This document shows, one piece after another, positions 59,401 to 63,382 of a stretch of 64,000 nucleotides of DNA. The notes under the pieces were generated by a model. That model made no database searches, was not told where the DNA came from, and saw nothing but the letters and a program-made list of their open reading frames with translations. Position 1 is the stretch's first letter; the number at the start of each line of letters is the position of its first letter. The translations under genes and the position numbers were made by a program. The stretch comes from Aspidiotus rigidus (lineage: Eukaryota; Arthropoda; Insecta; Hemiptera; Diaspididae), in the NCBI GenBank assembly GCA_035079385.1, contig JAVHKY010000054.1:4131501-4195500 (forward strand). Direction: 5' to 3'.

Positions 59401-60591
59401 AAAGACGAAAACAAGAAATTGATACTGACGAGTTCTCCTATTATGAACGAATCGGAGAAAGTTGCAGACTTTCCTGCGGAATCGGAGAAAGTTTTAGAAT
59501 TGCTTGCAGAAAACAATATAAATTCTTCGAGCGTACAGTTACACGAAGTATCTGCGCTTGATGACCCTATTTTCGTTGTGGGGATAGATGGTCGAGAAGT
59601 ACATCAGCCTTCCTCATCTCCTGTAATTAGTATCCCACAAACTGAGTTCGTCGTTGACGTTGCGCCCTTGAATGAAGTTTCTTTGCATACAGCCCATATT
59701 AATACAGAATCTGTTTGCGAAATACCACTGGATGACGAGAATTTGCTTTGCGAAGAAGCAATGTCCTTAGAAACAACTGTCGAACCCTTACAGATTGTCT
59801 GTGATGACGCAAGCGAATTTTCCGATACACCGGCTGCTAAAGTTTATGCGGATGAAAATGAAAAATTTGCGGAACTCATGAATAAGGTTTTCGAAAGAAA
59901 CTTAGAACTAGAAGCTGCGGGGCAGTTGGAAATTGAATCCAACTCCGTAGGCCTAGATGAAAATCTAGATACGAAGAAGGATACGAACGATTTTTTACAA
60001 CTGGTGAATGGCGAATCCAACGAATCTGATACAGACAATACGAACATACCTAATGATATGGACGAAAAACTGCATAAAAGAAAAGTAGCCTTCAGATTGA
60101 ATTCGACTGATGATGGTCTCGTTTACCCTGGTCAAACTGATAGCGAAGAGTACACAAGTAGCGAAAGCGTTGAGAGTAATGTCGATGAAGAAGAAGAGGT
60201 GGAAGAAGAAGGTGAAGAAGAAGATGAAGAAGAGGAAGAGGAAGAAGAAGATGATGATGCTGGAGTAGAAAATAAAGACGCCGAAGAAACTGAATCGGCC
60301 AAAGAGGAAATAGTTGATATAGTCGACGAAATTGTCTCAAAAAGTGAAAAAGTATTCACGGAACAAAATACCGAAATTGTCGTTGAGAACAAAAATGAAT
60401 CATCTTCATTACCAAGCGATATAGAGCGAAAATTTGAACGAATAGCTTCCTTGGAAGAGTGCAGTCCGCATACGGAGGGCGAATTTCATCGTATGGTATC
60501 ACAACTATCGGTCGAAGAAATGGATGACTGTTTGATTGCCTGGGATGCTACTCACGAGAAAGCGAACAAAAGCGAAGGTACAAGCCACTAA
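4984..60591 (+). CDS. Ank2: Ankyrin (Ank2-type): ANK repeats, ZU5-ZU5-UPA, death domain, long tail
   Basis: Ankyrins link membrane proteins to the spectrin skeleton. I find 33 coding exons with consistent phase: 4984-5076, 32210-32311, 37887-38019, 38255-38418, 38622-38777, 38925-39053, 39694-39891, 39977-40273, 40351-40548, 40624-40770, 40850-40999, 42102-42242, 42317-42472, 42542-42640, 42730-42927, 43005-43191, 49293-49412, 49484-49589, 49780-50010, 50075-50238, 50316-50521, 55387-55591, 55671-55860, 55936-56071, 56152-56334, 56411-56537, 56618-56815, 56981-57154, 57229-57825, 57903-58004, 58084-58140, 58493-58921, 59291-60591. The product is about 2357 residues: ANK solenoid 34-820, ZU5 pair about 925-1215, UPA about 1230-1400, death domain about 1406-1500, then a tail rich in KRLSF motifs and acid. 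The ANK sequence ([33 protein letters not shown]) follows the insect Ank2 rather than Ank1 pattern. The tail exons 30-33 are the least certain part. Exon 33 could splice out at 60577 to exons beyond the window. Confidence 0.92.
7530..7598. repeat. Short hairpin, 28-bp arms
   Basis: Arms 7530-7557 and 7571-7598 are inverted copies (GAGGTATTCTCACTCAAT against its complement with two mismatches) around a 13-base loop. It may be a tiny foldback element or a transcribed hairpin. Confidence 0.6.
8775..9402. mobile_element. TRIM-like mini LTR element 1, complete with 4-bp target duplication
   Basis: Two direct repeats of about 230 bp (8775-9003 and 9172-9402) start TGTAAGACTG and end GAATCTTACA, so each has the TG...CA termini of an LTR. 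They flank only 168 bp of internal sequence without coding capacity. CATA lies on both sides (8771-8774 and 9403-9406) as a 4-bp target duplication. The pair is highly similar, indicating a fairly recent insertion. I do not see a clear polypurine tract before the second repeat, so the LTR reading is inferred from termini, duplication and layout. Confidence 0.7.
13190..14225 (+). pseudogene. LINE remnant: reverse transcriptase tail and RNase H
   Basis: Plus-strand fragments in several frames match a jockey/R1/I-type LINE: the post-RT region ([32 protein letters not shown]) at about 13195-13380, then an RNase H-like segment at 13905-14219 ([14 protein letters not shown] helix, [19 protein letters not shown]). 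Frameshifts and stops break it. The rest of its 3' end resumes at 15420 after a cluster of inserted repeats. A related copy on the minus strand lies in intron 16. Confidence 0.75.
14318..15440. repeat. Inserted repeat block with iterated CTATCATATATAGC cores and TGACGTCA sites
   Basis: Bounded by GGAGCCTGTTTTATTGG at 14321 and its near-inverse CATAAAACAGG at about 15405, and lodged inside the LINE. Inside, a unit containing CCTATCATATATAGC and GACGTCAC is repeated several times with divergence. Eight exact TGACGTCA octamers fall in 14440-14740. The TRIM at 14758-15304 is nested within it. Related blocks lie at 25782-26079 and 29021-29350. Confidence 0.65.
14758..15304 (+). mobile_element. TRIM-like mini LTR element 2, complete with polypurine tract
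   Basis: Two 214-bp direct repeats (14758-14971, 15091-15304) start TGTAAGAACGC and end ATATTCTTACA and differ at only a few positions. The 119-bp interior carries no gene. It ends in AAGGGGGGAGA directly before the second repeat, which is the expected place and composition of a polypurine tract and sets the plus orientation. TATA flanks both ends (14754-14757, 15305-15308) as a 4-bp duplication, splitting a TATATAGC motif of the host repeat. It must borrow reverse transcriptase and integrase from another element. Confidence 0.8.
15420..15840 (+). pseudogene. LINE 3' end (continuation of 13190-14225)
   Basis: [15 protein letters not shown] at about 15500 is the conserved C-terminal LINE motif ([10 protein letters not shown]) after RNase H, followed by degraded sequence to a stop near 15823. 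It belongs to the remnant that starts at 13190 and was split by the repeat block at 14318-15440. Confidence 0.7.
18183..18371. mobile_element. Foldback MITE (about 82-bp arms)
   Basis: Arms 18183-18264 and 18291-18371 are near-perfect inverted repeats (ATTTATTTAGCACTGCCTTT against its complement, then GTACAATTTTGAC and CAAATGC words). The 26-base loop is itself partly palindromic (GGTCG...CGACC). Non-coding. Confidence 0.75.
19870..20266. mobile_element. PIF/Harbinger-like MITE with TTA target duplication
   Basis: Terminal inverted repeats GGGAACGTACCCAAACTAC (left) and its near-complement (right) are flanked on both sides by TTA (19867-19869 and 20267-20269). A 3-bp TTA duplication and GG-starting ends are the hallmark of PIF/Harbinger elements. 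The 397-bp interior is non-coding, with a poly-A and a poly-G run. The outer sequences (TCGAC... and ...GTTCGACC) rejoin into the host repeat. Confidence 0.75.
20706..20778 (+). tRNA. tRNA-like sequence, probably a tRNA pseudogene or SINE head
   Basis: It starts GGCCTGG, carries TAGCGTAGTGG, an exact match to the pol III A box, has a stem-loop TTTCA-CTTCTCA-TGAAA that would give anticodon TCT, and GGCTCAATTCC close to the B box, and closes with TTAGGCCA pairing with the 5' end. The T stem has mismatches and base 37 is C, so a functional tRNA is doubtful. A tRNA-derived SINE head is equally possible. Confidence 0.45.
23590..23665 (+). pseudogene. cox1: cox1 5'-end remnant (second copy)
   Basis: Reads [12 protein letters not shown] on the plus strand under the mitochondrial code, aligned with the K-W-x-x-S-T-N-H-K start of cytochrome oxidase I, then loses similarity. 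It is the counterpart of the minus-strand remnant in copy 1. Short, so moderate confidence. Confidence 0.45.
24323..24480 (-). pseudogene. cox2: cox2 C-terminal remnant (nuclear mitochondrial fragment)
   Basis: The minus strand reads [20 protein letters not shown], which is the C-terminal copper-site region of cytochrome oxidase II (usual form YGQCSEICGxNHSFMPIVIE). The first copper-binding Cys is Tyr and the Met ligand is Ile, so the site is destroyed. Just after FSK there is a TGA, read as Trp in mitochondria, and TAA follows two codons later at 24323-24325, so the mitochondrial stop is preserved. Upstream of about 24480 the similarity ends abruptly. Confidence 0.8.
24575..25060. repeat. 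Degenerate tandem array, unit about 100-110 bp
   Basis: Four diverged units each contain a GGTCTGTTAATAT-like start, an ATATAGACT-like middle, and a TGCCCAGAAATC-like end (clearest at 24575, 24670, 24775 and 24900). It fills the right part of the composite element. Confidence 0.5.
25782..26079. mobile_element. Small element with AGCGGRGAACCCGCT inverted ends
   Basis: Left end AGCGGAGAACCCGCTGTCC and right end pairing as its complement with two mismatches. The interior contains two copies of a TTTTTCCAAGTCCCCCTCCT unit followed by ATCATAT, the same core seen at 14318-15440 and 29021-29350. Non-coding. Confidence 0.6.
27895..28640 (-). pseudogene. LINE reverse transcriptase remnant, minus strand
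   Basis: Frames on the minus strand match a second LINE type: [14 protein letters not shown] near 28510, [15 protein letters not shown] near 28390, [20 protein letters not shown] near 28290, then [18 protein letters not shown] near 28030. These are successive motifs of the reverse transcriptase C-terminal half of RTE/CR1-like elements. The frame is broken by stops and gaps. This is a different family from the RNase H-bearing LINE at 13190. Confidence 0.75.
29021..29350. repeat. Repeat block related to 14318-15440
   Basis: Ends ACAGGAACCTGTTCTATAG and CATAAAACAGGTTCCCTGC form inverted repeats. Inside are repeated GTCGAAATTTTTGTAAGTCC / ATCATATATGGCTCG cores in both orientations. Beyond the right end the CTCGTTCAACTTCGTTAA sequence is also shared with the block at 15420, so the family extends further. 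Confidence 0.6.
31425..31451 (+). CDS. Ank2: Proposed alternative first coding exon of ankyrin (short N-terminus)
   Basis: CACAATGG is a very good insect start context. The nine codons read MVTEKVPNQ and end at CAG|GTAGTA in phase 0, matching the phase-0 acceptor of exon 2 only 758 bp downstream. The join would give [18 protein letters not shown] short, polar N-terminus directly before DGNTxFLRAAR is the usual arrangement in ankyrins. The promoter is not identified. Confidence 0.55.
32210..32311 (+). CDS. Ank2: Ankyrin exon 2: start of ANK repeat 1
   Basis: 34 codons, phase 0 at both ends, acceptor tgtacag, donor gtaagc. [20 protein letters not shown] is the invariant start of the ankyrin solenoid. 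Confidence 0.95.
32312..37886 (+). other. Ankyrin intron 2 (5.6 kb)
   Basis: Apart from the MITE at 35398-35541 I see only AT-rich sequence, homopolymers and short frames without family resemblance. Confidence 0.7.
35398..35541. mobile_element. Foldback MITE with 34-bp ends
   Basis: ATATTGCATACTCGTTTGCC at the left and its complement at the right form 34-bp arms (35398-35431, 35508-35541) with one mismatch. The same arm sequence recurs in the element at 53531-53742, so this is a dispersed family. Confidence 0.75.
37887..38019 (+). CDS. Ank2: Ankyrin exon 3: ANK repeats
   Basis: 133 bp, ends in phase 1. Encodes [18 protein letters not shown] and [12 protein letters not shown], residues 66-109. 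Confidence 0.95.
38255..38418 (+). CDS. Ank2: Ankyrin exon 4: ANK repeats
   Basis: Acceptor acag at 38251-38254; the split codon G|CC restores [14 protein letters not shown]. Continues to [18 protein letters not shown] and ends ATE in phase 0. Confidence 0.95.
38622..38777 (+). CDS. Ank2: Ankyrin exon 5: ANK repeats
   Basis: 52 codons, [18 protein letters not shown] to LLLQ, donor gtcaat. Contains the [13 protein letters not shown] repeat that is shortened in all ankyrins. Confidence 0.95.
38925..39053 (+). CDS. Ank2: Ankyrin exon 6: ANK repeat
   Basis: 43 codons, [20 protein letters not shown] to ADVNYAAK, phase 0 at both ends. Confidence 0.95.
39054..39693 (+). other. Ankyrin intron 6
   Basis: A 640-bp AT-rich intron with a T run near 39525; nothing recognisable inside. 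Confidence 0.8.
39694..39891 (+). CDS. Ank2: Ankyrin exon 7: two ANK repeats
   Basis: 66 codons, exactly two 33-residue repeats ([16 protein letters not shown]..., [16 protein letters not shown]...). Acceptor caatag, donor gtaaga. Confidence 0.95.
39977..40273 (+). CDS. Ank2: Ankyrin exon 8: three ANK repeats
   Basis: 99 codons, three full repeats ([54 protein letters not shown]), ending ATTE in phase 0. Confidence 0.95.
40351..40548 (+). CDS. Ank2: Ankyrin exon 9: two ANK repeats
   Basis: 66 codons. [20 protein letters not shown] is an Ank2-type signature. Donor CGA|GTACGT. Confidence 0.95.
40624..40770 (+). CDS. Ank2: Ankyrin exon 10: ANK repeats
   Basis: 49 codons, [18 protein letters not shown] to AAKEDQEE. 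Donor gtttgt is weaker than its neighbours but in phase. Confidence 0.93.
40850..40999 (+). CDS. Ank2: Ankyrin exon 11: ANK repeats
   Basis: 50 codons, [19 protein letters not shown] to VDAQGK. Donor gtatgt. Confidence 0.95.
41000..42101 (+). other. Ankyrin intron 11
   Basis: A 1.1-kb intron almost filled by the tandem array described at 41090-42050. It is much longer than most neighbouring ANK-region introns (about 70-150 bp), so the array accounts for its size. Confidence 0.85.
41090..42050. repeat. Degenerate tandem array rich in GTGACGTCAT palindromes
   Basis: Diverged units repeat words such as TTGTGACGTCATCACC, AGTGACGTCATTACCC and AACTTTGAGACATATACA. At least five exact TGACGTCA octamers remain, along with many one-base variants (TGACATCA, TGATGTCA). 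The full unit is probably near 100 bp. Confidence 0.65.
42102..42242 (+). CDS. Ank2: Ankyrin exon 12: ANK repeats
   Basis: 47 codons, [18 protein letters not shown] to IAAKKNQ, donor CAG|GTAACC. Confidence 0.95.
42317..42472 (+). CDS. Ank2: Ankyrin exon 13: ANK repeats
   Basis: 52 codons after a 74-bp intron with a ttgaag acceptor (AAG rather than the usual CAG/TAG). [19 protein letters not shown] continues the repeat started in exon 12. Confidence 0.93.
42542..42640 (+). CDS. Ank2: Ankyrin exon 14: one ANK repeat
   Basis: 33 codons, exactly one repeat: [19 protein letters not shown] to AVTK. Donor gtacgt. Confidence 0.95.
42730..42927 (+). CDS. Ank2: Ankyrin exon 15: two ANK repeats
   Basis: 66 codons, [20 protein letters not shown] and [17 protein letters not shown], the last full repeats of the solenoid. 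Confidence 0.95.
43005..43191 (+). CDS. Ank2: Ankyrin exon 16: last repeat and acidic linker
   Basis: 187 bp, [20 protein letters not shown], then the linker [20 protein letters not shown], conserved in insect Ank2. It ends in phase 1 (GGA G|GTGAAT). Confidence 0.95.
44549..44807. repeat. Imperfect foldback element
   Basis: The left arm (44549-44665) and right arm (44722-44807) are inverted relatives, sharing AGAAAAGGATA, AGAATAAAAGTTGATTT-like and GAGAATC(T/C)(T/C)GGCTTCA words with several mismatches and gaps. It abuts the large palindrome on its right. Confidence 0.65.
44803..46021. repeat. Large near-perfect palindrome (about 590-600 bp arms)
   Basis: Left arm 44803-45394 and right arm 45421-46021 are inverted copies with a 26-base spacer. 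They run from CTTTCTCCAGATCGTTGATA at the outside to CAGCTGTGA at the centre, with few mismatches outside A/T runs. The arms are crowded with GTTTTAAAC-like words. A TGACGTCA octamer sits at the inner edge of the right arm. If retained in the ankyrin pre-mRNA it would fold into a very long double-stranded stem. Confidence 0.9.
46560..48215 (-). pseudogene. LINE remnant with reverse transcriptase and RNase H, minus strand
   Basis: Minus-strand frames give [20 protein letters not shown], then [11 protein letters not shown] (RT palm entry) at about 47640-47780, [18 protein letters not shown] at about 47200, and an RNase H-like ILSDSLQ...GYQDTP stretch at about 46620-46730. Stops and frameshifts break it. 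It is the same family as the remnant at 13190-15840, inserted antisense in ankyrin intron 16. The endonuclease domain is not seen. Confidence 0.8.
48878..48886 (+). promoter_or_regulatory. Weak TATA-like box upstream of alternative exon
   Basis: CTATATAGC lies about 85 bases before the ATG at 48967. It is a plausible TATA element for an internal promoter, but the initiator is not obvious. Confidence 0.2.
48967..49063 (+). CDS. Ank2: Proposed alternative first exon of ankyrin: cysteine-rich N-terminus, no ANK repeats
   Basis: ATG in a good context (TACAAAATG) opens a 32-codon frame starting [17 protein letters not shown], followed by a lysine-rich stretch, and ends AAA G|GTACGT in phase 1. 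This is exactly the phase required by exon 17 at 49293 (G|GC). The join would give an ankyrin with linker, ZU5-UPA and death domain but no ANK solenoid. Clustered Cys next to basic residues at the extreme N-terminus resembles palmitoylated membrane anchors; that function is inferred. Vertebrate ankyrins do have ANK-less isoforms from internal promoters. Transcript evidence is needed to prove use. Confidence 0.55.
49293..49412 (+). CDS. Ank2: Ankyrin exon 17: linker
   Basis: Phase 1 in, phase 1 out. Encodes [20 protein letters not shown], the conserved linker before ZU5. Confidence 0.95.
49484..49589 (+). CDS. Ank2: Ankyrin exon 18: linker
   Basis: 106 bp, phase 1 in, phase 2 out, acceptor ttcag. 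Ends TPVVQTG just before the first ZU5 domain. Confidence 0.9.
49780..50010 (+). CDS. Ank2: Ankyrin exon 19: first ZU5 domain
   Basis: Begins [20 protein letters not shown], the spectrin-binding ZU5 start, then VRVIVPP and a run of six Pro before [18 protein letters not shown]. The family motif Asp-Ala-Arg reads Asp-Ala-Lys here. Confidence 0.95.
50075..50238 (+). CDS. Ank2: Ankyrin exon 20: ZU5
   Basis: Encodes [20 protein letters not shown] and [10 protein letters not shown], core ZU5 strands. Donor GAA|GTAATA; the join A|AT to exon 21 keeps frame. Confidence 0.93.
50316..50521 (+). CDS. Ank2: Ankyrin exon 21: ZU5 pair junction
   Basis: Encodes [20 protein letters not shown] and [20 protein letters not shown], the start of the second ZU5 domain. 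Phase 0 donor CAG|GTAAAT. Confidence 0.95.
52961..53212. mobile_element. MITE with CCCTANTAACAATT ends and internal repeats
   Basis: Left end CCCTACTAACAATT and right end AATTGTTACTAGGG are inverted repeats. Inside, AAAAGTGGCAATTTCACGCG occurs twice as a direct repeat, and GCAGAAACGC occurs in both orientations. 252 bp, non-coding, no clear target duplication. Confidence 0.65.
53412..53464 (+). repeat. CAA/ACA trinucleotide microsatellite
   Basis: About 17 CAA units with one CGA interruption. Intronic, so the polyglutamine frame it opens is not a coding exon. Confidence 0.9.
53531..53742. mobile_element. Foldback MITE, same family as 35398-35541
   Basis: Arms of about 70 bp run from TAAGGCTTTTCCAGCGTTCC inward to CGGTGGGC and its complement. 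They contain the ATATTGCATACT and ATTCTTATC words of the 35398 element. Confidence 0.75.
53754..54034. mobile_element. MITE with about 75-bp inverted ends
   Basis: ATTGACTATATATTACTTCG followed by TAACCCAGACG at the left is matched by the complement at the right (to 54034), with few differences. The 120-bp centre is non-coding. It sits only 11 bp from the previous MITE. Confidence 0.75.
55387..55591 (+). CDS. Ank2: Ankyrin exon 22: second ZU5 domain
   Basis: Encodes [20 protein letters not shown] and [15 protein letters not shown], nearly invariant among ankyrins. Phase 0 in, phase 1 out. Confidence 0.95.
55671..55860 (+). CDS. Ank2: Ankyrin exon 23: second ZU5 / UPA start
   Basis: Encodes [20 protein letters not shown] and [14 protein letters not shown]. 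Ends AA| in phase 2, joining the next exon as Lys. Confidence 0.95.
55936..56071 (+). CDS. Ank2: Ankyrin exon 24: UPA domain
   Basis: Encodes [30 protein letters not shown] and [11 protein letters not shown], the conserved UPA core. Confidence 0.95.
56152..56334 (+). CDS. Ank2: Ankyrin exon 25: UPA domain
   Basis: 61 codons, [41 protein letters not shown]. Phase 0 at both ends. Confidence 0.95.
56411..56537 (+). CDS. Ank2: Ankyrin exon 26: UPA end
   Basis: Encodes [20 protein letters not shown] and a short linker. Donor CGC|GTGAGT, phase 1. Confidence 0.93.
56618..56815 (+). CDS. Ank2: Ankyrin exon 27: death domain
   Basis: Encodes [20 protein letters not shown] and [11 protein letters not shown], the first helices of the ankyrin death domain. 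Phase 1 out. Confidence 0.95.
56981..57154 (+). CDS. Ank2: Ankyrin exon 28: death domain end
   Basis: Encodes [20 protein letters not shown], the last helices of the death domain, then a basic linker. Phase 1 in and out. Confidence 0.93.
57229..57825 (+). CDS. Ank2: Ankyrin exon 29: tail with KRLSF motifs
   Basis: 199 codons, highly charged and without a folded domain. The motif [EQ]-K-R-[LR]-S-[FL]-[EA] occurs four times ([28 protein letters not shown]), each a good basophilic-kinase site. Phase 1 donor at CAAA|GTAGGT. Confidence 0.88.
57903..58004 (+). CDS. Ank2: Ankyrin exon 30: tail
   Basis: 34 codons, [17 protein letters not shown], phase 1 in and out. Placed by splice sites and phase; the sequence is low-complexity. 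Confidence 0.75.
58084..58140 (+). CDS. Ank2: Ankyrin exon 31: tail
   Basis: 19 codons, [19 protein letters not shown], phase 1 in and out, acceptor ttttttcag, donor gtaaac. A small exon supported by phase. Confidence 0.65.
58493..58921 (+). CDS. Ank2: Ankyrin exon 32: tail
   Basis: 143 codons, open from acceptor ggtacag to donor GAAG|GTAAAC, phase 1 in and out. Starts [20 protein letters not shown]. No domain recognised. If the donor is skipped, the frame stops at 58978, giving a shorter alternative C-terminus. Confidence 0.6.
58922..59290 (+). other. Intron before last ankyrin exon
   Basis: 369 bp with no recognisable feature; begins with the alternative read-through stop of exon 32 at 58976-58978. 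Confidence 0.6.
59291..60591 (+). CDS. Ank2: Ankyrin exon 33: long acidic tail, last exon in window
   Basis: 433 codons from acceptor ttccag (59285-59290) to TAA at 60589-60591. A Glu/Asp-rich run of about 30 residues lies at 60184-60270. FADLMN-like and KVAFRLN short motifs occur but no known domain. A phase-1 donor GAAG|GTACAA at 60578 lies 12 bases before the stop; since every tail exon is phase 1, the protein may continue into exons beyond the window. Confidence 0.75.
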
Positions 60592-61807
60592 AGTTTTGAA
60601 TTTTTTTCTAATTTTTTTCTTTTTTCAATTTTTTCCTCAATACACTTTCGCCATTCTAACCATGTTGAAACGAAAGAAGATTGTGTACCGTTCAACAATT
60701 TATTCATTTTTAACGGTTGCGGATTTTTAATAATCGCTTCAATATAATTGCGCTTGCTTGGCGTGGAACGCTCGCTTAACACGCCGAAAAAGACGAATCT
60801 ATTGAACGCCTTGATTGTGATCAGGTCTTTCTATCGAGTGTTCATTTTTTGGATATTGTGTTACTCTCGATTTCTGTTTATGGTCTTACTGGTCAGCAAT
60901 ATAATTATTATGAATGTTGTCAATGGAATCTCGATCGTTTGGTTTTTCGATCTATGGATGGTTGAAGTCCGTGTTGTATTGGTCAAGTTCAAGAAGAATT
61001 GTTGTTTTGTGATTTATTCGTTGGAGTATTGTTTTATATTTTCAATCTCGTGTCGCAGGTAAAATAATATCGACGTATACTGATCATTAGATTTCATAGT
61101 TGGTCAATGAATGAATTATCCAAAATTCAAGTTGATTTTGGAAAAATTTGGATTATAGAATGGAATGGTATTATACTACACTGTGTTTTTATATAAGCTA
61201 ACTATCCATAATACAGTCAAATTCAAGTTCTCCTTATGAGGAGGAGCAAATAAGTGAAGCGGAATCAAAAAATTGTTCTCTTCTTGAGATCAAGCCTTTA
61301 TTTCTTCAGTATGTGAATGATTGCTTTTACAGAACCGTGTTCGCTGTTTTCTAGAGTTGTGTAATCAAAATTGCCTCAGACATAAGTATAAAATTCAACA
61401 ATTTTTTTAACCTTTTCAAGTTCTGTCCTGGGAACACTCTAAATATTATTTTCTTCTTCATCATCTCTTTAGAATTTATACGGCTTGGAAAAATTTCAAG
61501 TCTCTCTCCCATTGTCGAACTCAAGCTTGAATTCAGAACAATTTGATTGCAGGAGAATAAGTATGCGATTTGGAATACCTATACTAGAATCACCTTTATA
61601 ATTCTTGATGCTTCAAAATTTCTATAAGGGTCCTTTGATTATTCCAGGGTTTGAAATGCTTTTGCTTTCTAACTTCAAACTCAATTATGACATAGGGTTT
61701 TTAATTGGAACTGAACATCACCCTTTTCACTGCTCAGGATAAATACATCGAGTTCCTCTATTCTCTATAGGTTCTGCAATGTGACAGAGTAATAACGCTT
61801 TCTTATC

Positions 61808-61813
61808 AATAAA
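61808..61813 (+). terminator. Candidate polyadenylation signal for ankyrin
   Basis: AATAAA 1.2 kb after the stop at 60591. A second lies at 62298-62303. Neither can be confirmed from sequence alone. Confidence 0.25.
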
Positions 61814-62400
61814 GGGACACATTATATGTCATGTTGAAAACAAATGATGATTTTCAGATAAACAAGATATGAAAATGTAGCATAAATCTTTCATCATAAT
61901 TACTTATATTCTTCAATATTGGACTATGTATAACAAACTTTTTTAGAACATTGTGTTCTGATAGTATCAGTGATAAGCGCTTGGTGAAACAGAAAATCGT
62001 TGTTACCAAGTTATATTTCACAAATCTGTCCAATATTGAAACCAATGTCAAAATACCTACTCTTATAGCTCTAAACAAAAATTCAACAAAAGCATCAAGT
62101 TCAGTCATGAAAATTGACCCACATTCACATTCTACTATCCTCTTCGTTCACGCCTACGTCACAGCATCGGTGTATTCAAAATAATTTCGAGATTTGTGAT
62201 CAATGGTGCTTAGGGAAAGTAAACAAACTTTTTTTACACGGACTTTTCCATAAGAAGAAAAATTGAATTCGATCATTTGCTCATATTTGAATAGAAGAAT
62301 AAAGTGAGAAACGAAAAATACATTCTCAAATACTTGAGATCTTCCAGATCTTGATTATCAACGTTGAATTCCTTTTATTTCTCATTTTGAAATACTAACA

Positions 62401-62721
62401 CATGATCGAAATGTTCCCTGTGTATTCTTATGGGAGTCGATAATGTTCTAAGCACCATCGCATGATACTATCGCAGAATATCGCGCACTATCGATCAAAA
62501 TTGCTCGATGTTAGCAGTTAGTGACGTCACGTGAACGAAGAGGAATCCTTGGTGATGCAATCTGCCCTACAAAGTTGAATGCTTGAATAGACTAAATCGC
62601 CGTGACGTCATTCATGAACATTTACTGATAACAGGAATCGAGAGAATGCGATAGTATACTGTATCAGTTCAAAGTAGGATATCGATTCCCATAAGAATAC
62701 ACAGGGATCATTTCGATCATA
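62401..62721. mobile_element. MITE with about 40-bp inverted ends
   Basis: ATGATCGAAATGTTCCCTGT at the left and its near-complement at the right (62681-62721) form the ends. A third partial copy of the end lies at 62849-62884 in the left-end orientation, so another family member starts there. TGACGTCA occurs inside at about 62521 and 62602. Confidence 0.7.
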
Positions 62722-62990
62722 CGCTCAAATTAAAAAATTGGAAATAAGTAAGCAATTACGTGTTTATATTTAGAATCAGGAAGTTCTCATATCTTTGAAA
62801 ATGTACCTGCGGTTCTTAACTTATTTCTTGTTTTCAAATCTGAACGTAAGATCGAAACGTTCCCGTGTATTTCTTATGGAGCATTTTTTTTGTTTTGAAC
62901 TTACGCGTAAGTTGGGGTAAGTCATTGCGGAGCAAACATCGCCTTGTTATCAGTGAATGTCCGTGAATGACGTCACGGCGATTTAGTCTA
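62588..62990. repeat. Inverted repeats containing TGACGTCA
   Basis: AGACTAAATCGCCGTGACGT at 62588 is matched in inverted orientation near 62990, with TCATGAACATTTACTGATAA similarly paired. The arms are about 48 bp and overlap the MITE at 62401-62721, so two elements are nested or recombined. Confidence 0.6.
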
Positions 62991-63251
62991 TTAACATCCA
63001 AAAAGTAACAATCAGGAGAATAAGGTTTAAGACCCCGTCCACTGTAGGATGGATAAAAGTAATCTCATTTTCTTGATCGTTATTTTGCAGGTCAGATACA
63101 TCAATTCGGACCTAGCAGGGCGATGGCGCGCTGGCGTCACACTTGGTCAAAACCAATAGTAATAGAGAATATCTTATTCCTATCCTAACGTTGATAAAAA
63201 CGACCAATAGCAACATTCAAAATTGTCCTAACGTTGATAAGTCTCGCCTTG

Positions 63252-63382
63252 CTATAGTCTGTTCACGTTAAGAAAGGATAGAAGTTCATACCTCGAGAAC
63301 GGAACGCCAAAGGTAATCTTAATCTACTGTTCCGTTCTCGAGGTATGAACTTCTATCCTTCCTTAACGTGAACAGAGTATAG
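63252..63382. repeat. Hairpin with 54-bp arms
   Basis: Arms 63252-63305 and 63329-63382 pair almost perfectly (two mismatches; GGATAGAAGTTCATACCTCG and GAGAACGGAAC against their complements) around a 23-base loop. Confidence 0.8.

Noticed and set aside
60092..60392. Minus-strand leucine- and serine-rich frames
   Set aside because: They are the reverse complement of the acidic GAA/GAT-rich stretch of ankyrin exon 33.
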